This document shows, in pieces, positions 34,624 to 43,924 of a stretch of DNA of 64,000 nt. The DNA lies in the NCBI RefSeq assembly GCF_016427535.1, contig NZ_JAELXV010000006.1:62001-126000 (forward strand). Direction: 5' to 3'. The notes below the pieces were generated by a model, which was not told the origin of the DNA, ran no database searches, and was given only the letters and a program-made list of their open reading frames with translations. The position numbers and the translations under genes are program-made. Within the stretch, counting starts at the first letter, position 1. Each line of letters starts with the position of its first letter. Source of the stretch: Hymenobacter sp. BT559. GTDB taxonomy: Bacteria > Bacteroidota > Bacteroidia > Cytophagales > Hymenobacteraceae.

Positions 34624-34850
34624 GTTACGCTGCGCTGGCGCGAGTCTAGCGCAGCGTAACTCGTGCCTTGGCATGACGTGGAGTTTTCAACTCCACTGCT
34701 GCGCTAGCGGTAAGCCCGCGCCTGGACAGCAGCTCTTCAGCTAGGCCGCCTAGGTACCGCGCAAGCACAAGTAATGCCGCTGGCGCGGCAGTGGAGGCAC
34801 AGCCTCCACGTCATGGTCCGGCACGAGTTACGCTGCGCTAAACTCGCGCC
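34624..34850. repeat. Composite REP-like region with nested inverted repeats
   Basis: An inner hairpin (34624-34636 with 34648-34660, core GTTACGCTGCGCT) and a larger inverted repeat (about 34648-34683 with about 34804-34840) that uses the same AGCGCAGCGTAACTCGTGCC sequence. GTGGAG...CTCCAC hairpins lie inside. Occupies nearly all of the araA-GH51 gap. Confidence 0.75.
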
Positions 34851-34894
34851 GGTACGGGCTTATACGACCAGTTCCCACCCATCCCCACTTTGTT

Positions 34895-36961
34895 ATGATT
34901 AGTATTACTCGCTTTCCCGCCTTGGCTACCGGCCTGGCGTTGCTCGGTACCCTAGGGGCCAGCGCGCAGTCGGCAGCCCCGGCCAGCCTCACGGTGCAGG
35001 TCAACAAGCCCGGCGCGGCCGTCAATAAGAACATGTACGGCCTGTTTTTCGAGGACATCAACTTCGCTGCCGACGGCGGGCTGTATCCCGAGCTGGTGAA
35101 GAACAAGTCGTTCGAAACCGACGCTCGCCTGATGGGCTGGCGGGCCCTGGGTGGCGGTGCCAACCTCGATACCTACGCCGTGCGCAACGAGCAGGGCATC
35201 AACAACCAGAGCAACCCCCACTACCTGCGCCTGACTACCCGCAACGGGGCAGGCGGCGAGGCCGGCATCGAAAACGAAGGCTTCCGGGGCATGGGCGTGA
35301 AGCAGGGCGGCGAGTACAAGCTTTCGTTCTACGCCCGGCGCGGCGCGGGTGACATTAGTGGCCTCACGGCCACGATAGTAGGCCAGCGAGGCGAAAACCT
35401 AGGCCAGGTAGCTGTGAGCGGCTTCACCAATGAGTGGAAGCAGTACACGGCCGTGCTTAAGGCCACTGGCACCCAGAACAAGGCGCACCTTAAGCTGGTG
35501 CTCAACGGCACCGGCACGGTGGACCTAGACGTAGTATCGCTGTTTCCGAAAGACACCTGGAATCAGCGGCCCAACGGCCTGCGCACCGACTTAGTGCAGC
35601 TACTCAAGGACATGAAGCCGGGCTTCCTGCGCTTCCCCGGCGGCTGCATCGTAGAAGGCCGCACACTGTCGGAGCGCTACCAGTGGAAGGAAACCATCGG
35701 TGACGTGGCCGCCCGCCTGCCGCTGATAAACCGCTGGAATATGGAGTTTCGGCACCGCTCGACGCCCGACTACTACCAGTCGTTTGGCCTCGGGTTCTTT
35801 GAGTATTTCCAGCTTTCGGAAGACATTGGCGCCGAGCCACTGCCCATTTTGAACGTGGGCATGGCCTGCCAGTACAACTCGGGCGAGCTAGCCCCGATGG
35901 GTACCGCCAGCACCAAAGGCGGCCCTAACGCTGGCACTGCGCCCCACGACCACGCCACCGACGACCCGTCGCTGGACATGTTCATTCAGGACGCGCTCGA
36001 CCTCATCGAGTTTGCCAACGGCCCGGCCACCTCAACCTGGGGCGCCAAGCGCGCCGCCATGGGCCACCCTGCTCCCTTCAACCTCAAGATGATAGGCGTG
36101 GGCAACGAGCAGTGGGGGCCGCAGTACCTCGAGCGCTACGTGCCCTTTGCCAAGGCTATAAAGGCCAAATACCCCAACATCGACCTGGTAAGCAGCGCCG
36201 GCCCCAGCCCCGATGGCGAGCTGTTTGACACTGCCAGCAAGCGCCTAGGTGAGCTCAAGGCCGACTACATCGACGAGCACTACTACGCCAAGGCCGACTG
36301 GTTTCGGCAGCACGTAGACCGCTACGACAAGTACGCCCGTGGCGGCCCCAAAATCTTCGCCGGCGAGTATGCCGCCCAGAGCGGGGCTATCGGCAGCCAG
36401 GAAAATAAAAACACCTGGGACTGTGCCATTTCGGAAGCCGCCTTCATGACCGGCCTTGAGCGCAACGCCGATGTGGTGGGCATGGCCTCTTACGCTCCGC
36501 TGTTTGCCAACGTGGACGCTTGGCAGTGGACGCCCGACCTCATCTGGTTTGATAACCTGAACTCCTACGGCTCGCCGAGCTACTACGTGCAGAAGCTGTA
36601 CGCCCTCAACAAAGGCACCAAAGTCCTGCCCGTAACCATGCCCGGCGGGGCCAAAAACGGCACCGATAACCTCTTCGCCAGCGCCGTAACCGATGAGCCT
36701 ACCGGCGAGGTGGTGGTGAAGCTGGTGAATTACTCTACCAGCCCGCGCCCCGTCAGCATCAACCTAGCTGGTGCCAAAGGCCTCGGCAAAACTGGCCGCG
36801 CCCAAACCATGGCCAGCGACGACCTGCAAACGCAAAACAGCTTGAAGGAGCCTAAAAAGCTAGCGCCGCAGGAATCAACCTTCGCCGTGAAAGGCAGCAC
36901 ACTGAGCTACACTTTAGCTCCCAACTCATTCACGGTGCTACGCGTGCCGGCTAAGAAATAG
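34895..36961 (+). CDS. GH51 alpha-L-arabinofuranosidase
   Basis: 688 residues: signal peptide (to about 26, ASAQ), N-terminal VNKPGAAVNKNMYGLFFEDINFAADGGLYPELVKNKSFE, a CBM4_9-like insertion (about 75-200), the catalytic barrel with acid/base Glu405 in IGVGNEQWGP and nucleophile Glu491 in IFAGEYAAQS, and a C-terminal beta domain. Exo-acting; removes L-arabinofuranose from arabinan or arabinoxylan oligomers in the periplasm or outside. Follows araA in the arabinose locus and ends at a strong terminator. Confidence 0.95.
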   Translation: MISITRFPALATGLALLGTLGASAQSAAPASLTVQVNKPGAAVNKNMYGLFFEDINFAADGGLYPELVKNKSFETDARLMGWRALGGGANLDTYAVRNEQGINNQSNPHYLRLTTRNGAGGEAGIENEGFRGMGVKQGGEYKLSFYARRGAGDISGLTATIVGQRGENLGQVAVSGFTNEWKQYTAVLKATGTQNKAHLKLVLNGTGTVDLDVVSLFPKDTWNQRPNGLRTDLVQLLKDMKPGFLRFPGGCIVEGRTLSERYQWKETIGDVAARLPLINRWNMEFRHRSTPDYYQSFGLGFFEYFQLSEDIGAEPLPILNVGMACQYNSGELAPMGTASTKGGPNAGTAPHDHATDDPSLDMFIQDALDLIEFANGPATSTWGAKRAAMGHPAPFNLKMIGVGNEQWGPQYLERYVPFAKAIKAKYPNIDLVSSAGPSPDGELFDTASKRLGELKADYIDEHYYAKADWFRQHVDRYDKYARGGPKIFAGEYAAQSGAIGSQENKNTWDCAISEAAFMTGLERNADVVGMASYAPLFANVDAWQWTPDLIWFDNLNSYGSPSYYVQKLYALNKGTKVLPVTMPGGAKNGTDNLFASAVTDEPTGEVVVKLVNYSTSPRPVSINLAGAKGLGKTGRAQTMASDDLQTQNSLKEPKKLAPQESTFAVKGSTLSYTLAPNSFTVLRVPAKK

Positions 36962-36975
36962 CCCTTTCTGCCACT

Positions 36976-37003
36976 AAAAGGCCAGCTTCGGCTGGCCTTT
37001 TTA
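36976..37003 (+). terminator. Rho-independent terminator after the GH51 gene
   Basis: AAAAGGCCAGC - TTCG - GCTGGCCTTTT, a perfect 11-bp stem with a stable tetraloop and T-run, only 20 bp before the next start. Confidence 0.9.
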
Positions 37004-37022
37004 TTGCCCTTGCCTTTACCTT

Positions 37023-38867
37023 ATGTCATTGACCCAAAAATGGTTAAGCATTGCCCTAGGTAGCTTAGCGCTAGCTAGCCCGGCCCTGGCCCAAAAAGCC
37101 CCCCTCAAAACCGATTTTCACCAGTGGGCCCCTACCCCGCCCATGGGCTGGAACAGCTGGGACTGCTACGGCCCCACCGTGACGGAAGCCGAGACCAAGG
37201 CCAACGCTGACTACATGGCCAAAAACTTGAAAGACAGCGGCTGGGAGTATGTGGTGGTAGACATTCGCTGGTACGTGGGCAACGACACGGCCCACGGCTA
37301 CAACGAGAAAAACCCCGACTGGAACATTGACCAGTACGGCCGCTTTGTGCCCGCGCCCAACCGGTTTCCGTCGGCCGCGGGCGGCAAGGGGTTCAAGCCG
37401 CTGGCCGACTACATGCACGCCAAGGGGCTGAAGTTTGGCATTCACCTTATGCGCGGCGTGCCCGTGATAGCGGTGCAGCGCAAGCTGCCCATCAAGGGTA
37501 CCAAGCTTACGGCCGACGCCATCCACAGCAAGGAAGGCCAGGCGGCGTGGCTGCACGACATGTACACGGTGGTGCCCGGCAAGCCCGGCGCCCAGGAGTA
37601 CTACAACTCGCTGTTTGAGTTGTACGCGAGCTGGGGCGTTGATTTTGTGAAGATTGACGACCTTTCGGAGCCCTACCACACCGGTGAGATTGAGATGATT
37701 CGGAAGGCCATTGACCGCACGGGCCGCCAAATCGTGTTCAGCATGTCGCCGGGCGAGACGCCGATTGCCGACGCCAAGCACGCGCAGCAGCACGCTAATA
37801 TGTGGCGCACGGTGGGCGACTTCTGGGACTCGTGGGAGCAGCTCAAGGAGCACTTCGAAGTGTGCAACCGCTGGGCGCCCTACATCATGACCGGGGCCTG
37901 GCCCGATGCTGACATGCTGCCGTTGGGCCGCCTGGGCATCCGGGCTGAGCGCGGCGACGACCGCCAAACGCGCTTCACCCCCGACGAGCAGCGCACGCTC
38001 ATGACCTTGTGGAGCATCTTCCGCTCGCCGCTCATGTTTGGCGGCGACCTGCCCAGCAACACGCCCGCCACGCTAGCTCTGCTTACCAACCCTAGGGTGC
38101 TGGCCGTGAACAAAAGCAGCACCAACAACCGCCAGCTGTTTCGGCGCGGCGACCTTGTGGCCTGGACCGCCGACGACCCCAAAACGGGCGACAAATACCT
38201 GGCTGTATTCAATGCTCAGGACCAGGAACTAGCGCCCGCCAGCCAGGCCGCGGCTAAGAGCCCGCTTATCAATCGCCAGACGCCGCAGGCTACGCTCGAC
38301 GTAGACATCACCGGTGCTCAAAAGCTGTACCTGAGCGTGCGCGGCGGCGACGATGGCACCGCCTGGGACCACGCCGACTGGCTGGCTCCCGTGCTCAGCA
38401 ATGGCACCAAAACCATGTCCCTCACCGAGCTACCCTGGCAGAAGGCCAGCGCCGGCTGGGGCCAAACTACCCTGAACAAAAGCGTGAGCGGCGGCCCGCT
38501 CGTGGTAGCGGGCAAGACGTATCCGGCCGGCATCGGCACGCACGCCAACTCCGTAATTGAGTACACGCTGCCGGCCGGTTACACGCGCTTCCAAGCCACG
38601 GTGGGCCTCGACCAGGCCGCCGCGGGGCAGAATACAGGGGGTACTTTTCAAGCGCTGGTATTCACCAAAAGCCCTTACCAACCCGCCCCGGCCGACTCGG
38701 TGCGCGTGCCTGTGGCGCTGGCCGACCTAGGGCTGGCGCCCGGCTGCATTGTGCAAGACCTGTGGAGCGGCCGCCAGGTGGGCAAGTTTACCACCGAGTT
38801 TGTGCCTTTCATACGGCGGCACGGGGCGGGCTTTTACCGCATCTCGGGGCCGAAGTTGACTAAGTAA
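37023..38867 (+). CDS. GH27 family alpha-galactosidase / beta-L-arabinopyranosidase with NPCBM domain
   Basis: 614 residues: signal peptide (SLALASPALAQ), GH27 barrel starting TPPMGWNSWDCYG, nucleophile Asp about residue 212 in DFVKIDDLS, acid/base Asp probably in TVGDFWDSWE. The pair of Asp residues that in classical alpha-galactosidases follows strand 2 (DDCW) is DIRW here, a change around the sugar C6 pocket. C-terminal part (about 470-610: GWGQTTLNKSVSGGPLVVAG, GIGTHANSVIEYTLP) is an NPCBM-type galactose-binding domain. In an arabinose locus, action on beta-L-arabinopyranose (a galactose lacking C6) is plausible; specificity is inferred. Confidence 0.85.
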   Translation: MSLTQKWLSIALGSLALASPALAQKAPLKTDFHQWAPTPPMGWNSWDCYGPTVTEAETKANADYMAKNLKDSGWEYVVVDIRWYVGNDTAHGYNEKNPDWNIDQYGRFVPAPNRFPSAAGGKGFKPLADYMHAKGLKFGIHLMRGVPVIAVQRKLPIKGTKLTADAIHSKEGQAAWLHDMYTVVPGKPGAQEYYNSLFELYASWGVDFVKIDDLSEPYHTGEIEMIRKAIDRTGRQIVFSMSPGETPIADAKHAQQHANMWRTVGDFWDSWEQLKEHFEVCNRWAPYIMTGAWPDADMLPLGRLGIRAERGDDRQTRFTPDEQRTLMTLWSIFRSPLMFGGDLPSNTPATLALLTNPRVLAVNKSSTNNRQLFRRGDLVAWTADDPKTGDKYLAVFNAQDQELAPASQAAAKSPLINRQTPQATLDVDITGAQKLYLSVRGGDDGTAWDHADWLAPVLSNGTKTMSLTELPWQKASAGWGQTTLNKSVSGGPLVVAGKTYPAGIGTHANSVIEYTLPAGYTRFQATVGLDQAAAGQNTGGTFQALVFTKSPYQPAPADSVRVPVALADLGLAPGCIVQDLWSGRQVGKFTTEFVPFIRRHGAGFYRISGPKLTK

Positions 38868-38892
38868 CCCGTTATTTAGCACCCTATTCAGA

Positions 38893-39004
38893 GTAGCTTG
38901 GACTTTGTAGTCCGAGGACGAGCGCAGCGAGCATCCCGCGTCTGGTACGTAACCGAACGTGGATGCGAGCTACGCTCGCGCTCGGACTGCAAAATCCAAG
39001 CTAC
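38893..39004. repeat. REP-like palindrome, type GGACTTTGTAGTCCGAG
   Basis: 44-nt arms (38893-38936, 38961-39004) with roughly seven mismatches, outer ends GTAGCTTGGA. Core shared with the element at 33043. An in-frame GTG at 38959 for the next gene lies inside the palindrome and is unlikely to be a start. Confidence 0.8.
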
Positions 39005-39033
39005 AGTTATTTCCCACCCCTAGGTCTCTTCCC

Positions 39034-41202
39034 TTGCGACTACTTCGTCTACGTGCTCTTAGCGGGCTCTCTTTCCTACTAGTTGGGTTTTCTGCTGTGG
39101 CGCAATCTACCTCGCCCATCGTCATCGAAACTGAGCACGTGAGCTTGGTCTTGGCCGTGGGCCAGCGCCAGAAGCTTTACCAGACCTACTTAGGGCCCAA
39201 GCTGGCCACGGCGGCCGAGTACCAGCAGCTACCGCAGCGCCACGAGGCTTACCCGCCGGCCGGCACCGACAACCTGTTTGAGCCTGCCCTGCGCGTGGTG
39301 CACGCCGATGGCAACCCCGCGCTGGCCTTGCAGTACGCCGACGTGCAGACTAGCAAAGCCGGCGAAGGCGTCACCAACACGACCATCCGCCTGCGCGACC
39401 CGCTCTACCCGGTGGAGGTGCAGCTGCACTTCGTGGCCTACCAGCGCGAGGACGTTATCAAGACCTGGACCGAGATTGTGCACCGTGAAAAGAAGCCGGT
39501 GGTACTCACCAACTACGCCTCGGCCATGCTGCACCTCGATGCGCACCAGTACTACTTGACCCAGCTGCACGGCGACTGGGCCGAGGAAGCCCAACAGCAA
39601 GAAAGCCCGCTCACGAGCGGCGTAAAGGTTATTGATACCAAGCTCGGCACCCGCGCGGGCATGTACCAGACCCCGTCCTTCTTTCTGGCGCCCGACCACC
39701 CGGCCACCGAAACCACCGGCGACGTGCTAGCCGGCACCCTAGCTTGGACCGGCAACTTCCGGCTAGCCTTCGAGCTGGATAACGAGAGTATGCTGCGCCT
39801 GTCGGCCGGCATCAACCCCTACGCCTCGGAGTACACGCTGCCGGCCGGCCAGCCCTTCACCACGCCCGAGTTCATCTTCACCTACAGCACCCAGGGCAAG
39901 GGCCAGGCCTCGCGCAACCTGCACCGCTGGGCGCGCCAGCAGGGCGGCACCCTCGATGGCACCCAGCCCCGCCTCACGCTGCTGAACAACTGGGAAGCCA
40001 CATTTTTCGACTTCAACGAGCCCAAGCTCGATGCCCTGATGGGCGACGCGGCCAAGCTCGGCGTCGATATGTTTTTGCTCGACGATGGCTGGTTTGGCAA
40101 CAAGTACCCGCGCAAAGACGACACCCAGGGCCTCGGCGACTGGCAGCCCACCAAAACCAAGCTGCCCAATGGCGTAGGCCACCTCGTGCAAACGGCCACC
40201 AAGGAGGGTGTCAAGTTTGGCATCTGGATAGAGCCCGAAATGGTGAACCCCAAGAGCGAGCTCTACGAGAAGCACCCCGACTGGATATTGAAACTACCAA
40301 GCCGCCCCGAGGACTATTACCGCAATCAGCTTGTGTTGGACCTCACCAATCCGAAGGTGCAGGACTTCGTGTACGGCATCGTGGATGCGCAGCTCAGCCA
40401 GGGCGCGGCCTATCTCAAGTGGGACTGCAACCGCATGCTGACCAACGCCTATTCGCAACACCTAGGCAAAGACCAGTCGCATCTGTACGTGGACTATGTG
40501 CGCGGCCTCTACCGCGTGCTCGACCGGGTGCGCCAAAAGTATCCGCACACCCCCATGATGCTGTGCTCGGGCGGCGGCGCGCGGGCCGACTACGGCGGGC
40601 TGAAGTACTTCACCGAGTTTTGGCCCTCAGATGACACTGACGCGCTAGAGCGGGTGTACATACAGTGGGGATTCCTCAATTTCTTCCCCTCCAATACGTT
40701 GGCGAGCCACGTCACAAACTGGAACCAGAGTCAGAGCCTAAAATTTCGCACCGACGTGGCCATGATGGGCAAGCTTGGCTACGACATAGAGGTGAGCAAG
40801 ATGACGCCCGACGAGCTGAAGTTCAGCCAGCAGGCAGTGAAAGACTACAAGCGCCTGAGCCCCGTTATCTGGCAGGGCGACCTATTCAAATTGCGTTCGC
40901 CCTACGAGAGCAACCAGGCGGCCCTGATGTACGTGGCGCCACAGCAAGACAAGGCCGTGCTCTTTGGCTACGACCTGCGCCCACGCTATCACGAAACGGT
41001 GCTGCCCGTGCGGCTGCAAGGCCTCGACCCGGCGCGCCGCTACCGCCTCACCGAACTCAACCTGATGCCCGGCCGCAAGCCAGAAGTACGCGCCAGCGGC
41101 CAAACGTACACTGGCGACTACCTCATGAAAGTAGGCATCTTACTAAACAACGGAGAGGCCAAGCCCCTGACCAGCCACGTGCTAGAGCTGACGGCGGAGT
41201 AA
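39034..41202 (+). CDS. GH36 alpha-galactosidase
   Basis: About 722 residues if started at TTG 39034, which gives a normal signal peptide (MRLLRLRALSGLSFLLVGFSAVAQ); no ATG fits. Family GH36 blocks are DDGWFGNKYPRKDDTQGLGDW, YLKWDCNRMLTNAYS (nucleophile Asp about 464), CSGGGARADYGGLKYF and WPSDDTDALER (acid/base Asp). Cuts terminal alpha-1,6-linked galactose from raffinose-type sugars or galactomannan side chains. Exported. Last gene of the arabinose/galactose group, convergent with lacI. Confidence 0.9.
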   Translation: MRLLRLRALSGLSFLLVGFSAVAQSTSPIVIETEHVSLVLAVGQRQKLYQTYLGPKLATAAEYQQLPQRHEAYPPAGTDNLFEPALRVVHADGNPALALQYADVQTSKAGEGVTNTTIRLRDPLYPVEVQLHFVAYQREDVIKTWTEIVHREKKPVVLTNYASAMLHLDAHQYYLTQLHGDWAEEAQQQESPLTSGVKVIDTKLGTRAGMYQTPSFFLAPDHPATETTGDVLAGTLAWTGNFRLAFELDNESMLRLSAGINPYASEYTLPAGQPFTTPEFIFTYSTQGKGQASRNLHRWARQQGGTLDGTQPRLTLLNNWEATFFDFNEPKLDALMGDAAKLGVDMFLLDDGWFGNKYPRKDDTQGLGDWQPTKTKLPNGVGHLVQTATKEGVKFGIWIEPEMVNPKSELYEKHPDWILKLPSRPEDYYRNQLVLDLTNPKVQDFVYGIVDAQLSQGAAYLKWDCNRMLTNAYSQHLGKDQSHLYVDYVRGLYRVLDRVRQKYPHTPMMLCSGGGARADYGGLKYFTEFWPSDDTDALERVYIQWGFLNFFPSNTLASHVTNWNQSQSLKFRTDVAMMGKLGYDIEVSKMTPDELKFSQQAVKDYKRLSPVIWQGDLFKLRSPYESNQAALMYVAPQQDKAVLFGYDLRPRYHETVLPVRLQGLDPARRYRLTELNLMPGRKPEVRASGQTYTGDYLMKVGILLNNGEAKPLTSHVLELTAE

Positions 41203-41210
41203 GCCCTAGG

Positions 41211-42227
41211 TCAGCTTTTTTGCCCCGACGACTCGCGCACGACCAGTTGCGTGGCCAGCACCACCTGGCGCGGGGGCACCTGGCCCTGGGCCTGCTCCAA
41301 AAACAGCAGCGCCGCCGTGCGACCCATCTCAAACGTGGGATGCATCACGGACGTGAGCATCGGCTCGACTACCGTGGCATGGTACTCGTCGGTGAAGCCC
41401 ACCAGCGCCACATCAGCCGGAATGCGCAGGCCCTGCCGCTTGATTTCCTTCATGGCGGCGAAGGCAGTAGTGTCGTTCACGCCGAAGATGGCATCGGGCG
41501 GCTGCGGCAGCGCCAGCAGCAGTTGGGTGGCGGCCGTGGCACTTTCGGCGCTTAGGTCGGAGGGCACGAGCAGCTGCGCATCGAAGGCCAGGCCTTCAGC
41601 TGCCAGACCCTCGCGGTAGCCCGCCACCCGCTCTTGGCTGATGTTGAGCGCCGGGGGCCCCGCAATGTGCGCAATGCGCCGCCGGCCCTGAGCTACAAAA
41701 TGCCGCGTGATGCGGCAGGCCGCCGCTTGATTGTCAACCACTACAGTAGGCACCTCATTGGAGCGGCACACCCGGTCGAAGAACACAAGCGGCGTGCCGG
41801 CGGCCAGCAGCGCGTCGAAGTGCGCGTAGGTGCGCGTTTCCTGCGACAAGCACATAATAATGCCTTCCACGCGCAGTTGCAGCAGGTTGGATAAGCACTC
41901 CTGCTCTTTCTCGAAACTCTCGTCGCTGCTCCGGATTACGATGTAGTAGCCGTGCTCGATGGCCACACTTTCGATGCCGCTGATGATGGACGCGAAGAAG
42001 TGCGTGACCAGCGCGGGCACAATAACCCCGATAATGCGGGTGGCATTTTTGAGCAGGCCCATGGCCAGCGGGTTAGGGCTGTAGTGCAGTTCCTGAGCCA
42101 GCTGCTGCACCCGCTGCGTCAGTTCGGGGCCAATGTCGGGGTGGTTGCGCAGGGCGCGCGACACGGTGGATATCGACACGTTGAGCGCCTGGGCCAGCGT
42201 CTTCAGCGAAACGGGGCGTTTGCTCAT
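41211..42227 (-). CDS. LacI family transcriptional regulator (fucose locus)
   Basis: 338 residues from ATG at 42227 (MSKRPVSLKTLAQAL). N-terminal HTH VSLKTLAQALNVSISTVSRALRNHPDIG with hinge helix ...NPLAMGLLKN, followed by a periplasmic-binding-like effector domain (IIGVIVPALVTHFFASIISGIE; DVALVGFTDEYHATVVEPMLTSV). Divergent from the aldo/keto reductase at 42505; the gap holds a 46-bp perfect palindrome that is the obvious candidate operator. Effector probably a sugar or an acid from the fucose pathway (inferred from neighbours). Confidence 0.92.
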   Translation of the reverse strand: MSKRPVSLKTLAQALNVSISTVSRALRNHPDIGPELTQRVQQLAQELHYSPNPLAMGLLKNATRIIGVIVPALVTHFFASIISGIESVAIEHGYYIVIRSSDESFEKEQECLSNLLQLRVEGIIMCLSQETRTYAHFDALLAAGTPLVFFDRVCRSNEVPTVVVDNQAAACRITRHFVAQGRRRIAHIAGPPALNISQERVAGYREGLAAEGLAFDAQLLVPSDLSAESATAATQLLLALPQPPDAIFGVNDTTAFAAMKEIKRQGLRIPADVALVGFTDEYHATVVEPMLTSVMHPTFEMGRTAALLFLEQAQGQVPPRQVVLATQLVVRESSGQKS

Positions 42228-42358
42228 GGCGATTGTTTTTGGAGTAATAATAAGGTAATGATACAGGCCACCCGGCACATGTAAGCTGAACCAACGACTA
42301 ACCCGCCACAGCTCAACCGTATTTCCTGCCGAAAAAGGGTTGTAACCCGGTACTAACT

Positions 42359-42404
42359 ATTTTTTCTCCGCAAAGCTTTGCGCAAAGCTTTGCGGAGAAA
42401 AAAT
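42359..42404. promoter_or_regulatory. 46-bp perfect palindrome, double LacI-type operator
   Basis: Two adjacent copies of the 12-bp palindrome GCAAAGCTTTGC (42370-42381, 42382-42393) flanked by TTTTTTCTCC and GGAGAAAAAA, the whole being one perfect palindrome. It lies between lacI (start 42227) and the aldo/keto reductase (start 42505), about 130 and 100 bp from them. Either a double operator, a strong cruciform, or both. Confidence 0.7.
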
Positions 42405-42504
42405 TACAATAACTTGATAAACAGTTGTTTTTAGCATACTAGCTTTGGCCACTACTGCCTCTTAGGAGGCAATTCTCTTCTAGCCAATCTAGCTATTCCC
42501 ACCC

Positions 42505-43437
42505 ATGCACTACCGCCAACTTGGCCGTACCGATATGCACGTATCGCTCTTAAGCTTAGGGGCTTCGGCCCTCGGCGGAGTGTTTGCCGACATCGACCCG
42601 GCACAGGGCATCCGCACGGTGCACGAGGCTGTGGACCAAGGCGTCAATTTTATTGACGTGGCACCCTACTACGGCTTCACCAAGGCCGAAACCGTGCTGG
42701 GTCAGGCCCTGCGCACCCTGCCTAGGCCGCAATACATGCTCTCCACCAAAGTAGGCCGCTACGGCCATGATGGCGTGAAAACCTGGGACTATAGCGCCGC
42801 GCGCGTAACCCAGAGCGTGGAGGAAAGCCTGGCGCGCCTGCACACCGACTACCTCGACCTACTGAGCGTGCACGACGTGGAATTTGCCGACTTAGAGCAG
42901 GTAGTTCACGAAACTATTCCGGCCCTGCAGGGCCTCAAGGCGGCCGGCAAGGTGCGCTACATAGGCATAACGGGCCTGCCGCTGGCCAAGCTGCGCTATA
43001 TCCTCAACAGAGTGCCCGCCGGCACCCTCGACACAGTGCTCTCCTTTTGTCATCATTGCCTCAACGACGACACCCTAGGCAAACACGTGGCCTATTTTCG
43101 GGAGCGTGAGGTAGGCGTTATCAATGCTGCGCCGCTAGCGATGGGCCTGCTCTCGACCCAAGGGCCGCCGGCCTGGCACCCGGCCTCGGCCACGCTTAAA
43201 GACCACGCACAGCGCGCCGCAGCCCTCTGCGCCGACCGTGGCTATCCCATTGAGCAACTGGCCATTCAGTTTGCCGTGAGCCACCCCGGCGTGTCCACTA
43301 CCCTGGTCAGTGCCGCCTGCCCGCGCCTCATGCGGCAAAATATTGAGTGGGCCAGCACGCCGCCCGACCCCGACCTGCTACGCGAGGTACGCGCCCTGCT
43401 GCACCCCGTGCTAGGCGAAACCTGGGACAACTCCTAA
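42505..43437 (+). CDS. Aldo/keto reductase, probable L-fucose/L-galactose dehydrogenase type
   Basis: 310-residue AKR TIM barrel. Start RQLGRTDMHVSLLSLGASALGG; tetrad residues Asp and Tyr in NFIDVAPYYG, Lys in LSTKVGRYG, His in LSVHDVEF. The sequence is closest in style to L-galactose/L-fucose (D-arabinose) dehydrogenases, which oxidise the C1 hydroxyl to the lactone. It leads a run with a mutarotase, FucP and a zinc dehydrogenase, and is divergent from lacI. Would be a second, unrelated enzyme for the reaction also expected of the SDR at 23330. Confidence 0.8.
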   Translation: MHYRQLGRTDMHVSLLSLGASALGGVFADIDPAQGIRTVHEAVDQGVNFIDVAPYYGFTKAETVLGQALRTLPRPQYMLSTKVGRYGHDGVKTWDYSAARVTQSVEESLARLHTDYLDLLSVHDVEFADLEQVVHETIPALQGLKAAGKVRYIGITGLPLAKLRYILNRVPAGTLDTVLSFCHHCLNDDTLGKHVAYFREREVGVINAAPLAMGLLSTQGPPAWHPASATLKDHAQRAAALCADRGYPIEQLAIQFAVSHPGVSTTLVSAACPRLMRQNIEWASTPPDPDLLREVRALLHPVLGETWDNS

Positions 43438-43458
43438 AACCTATACCTTCGTTTGCTC

Positions 43459-43833
43459 ATGTCCTACCTCGAAGACGCCCGCCCGGCCCCATTCAAGCGC
43501 TACTGCAAAGCCTTACCCCTGCAAGCCGACGCCGAGTTGCTGGCCACTTACCGCCGCCTGCACGCGCCCGGGGCCGCCTGGCCCGAAATCACGCAGGGCA
43601 TGCGTGAGGTGGGTATTGTGGATATGGAGATTTACCTAGCGGGCAATCAAGCCTTCATGCTAATGGATACGGTGCCCGATTTCGACCACGACCAGGCCAT
43701 GCAGACGCTGGCGACCAAGCCCCGCCAAGCCGAGTGGGAAGCGCTGGTAGCACCTTTTCAGCAAACTACCGCTGACGCCACCGCTGCCGAAAAATGGCAG
43801 CTGCTGGAGCGCATCTATAAGCTGGGCGCCTAG
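43459..43833 (+). CDS. L-rhamnose/L-fucose mutarotase family protein
   Basis: 124 residues from ATG at 43459 (MSYLEDARPAPFKRYC), matching in length and start the paralogue at 59623. Ferredoxin-like fold of the L-rhamnose mutarotase family: YRRLHAPGAAWPEITQGM (His of the active site), VDMEIYLAGNQAFMLMDT and WEALVAPFQQ. Interconverts the anomers of a 6-deoxy sugar before the dehydrogenase. The stop TAG (43831-43833) is inside CCTAGG. Located 21 bp after the reductase. Confidence 0.88.
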   Translation: MSYLEDARPAPFKRYCKALPLQADAELLATYRRLHAPGAAWPEITQGMREVGIVDMEIYLAGNQAFMLMDTVPDFDHDQAMQTLATKPRQAEWEALVAPFQQTTADATAAEKWQLLERIYKLGA

Positions 43834-43924
43834 GTTGCCCTTAGCCGCTTTAGCGGCTGGCTGCCGCGCGGCATAGCCCCTTGCGCCGCTCCGATTTTTC
43901 TTTACTCTCTCCTTTGCCCCACCC

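Noticed and set aside
37071..37967. Long open frame (298 codons) on the minus strand
   Set aside because: Lies antisense inside the well-supported GH27 gene; a shadow caused by high third-position G+C.
38959..39033. GTG upstream start for the GH36 gene
   Set aside because: Lies inside the right arm of a REP-like palindrome and would put 25 non-signal residues before a good signal peptide.
42359..42404. Perfect palindrome considered as transposon ends
   Set aside because: No transposase, no target duplication; position between divergent regulator and enzyme fits an operator.
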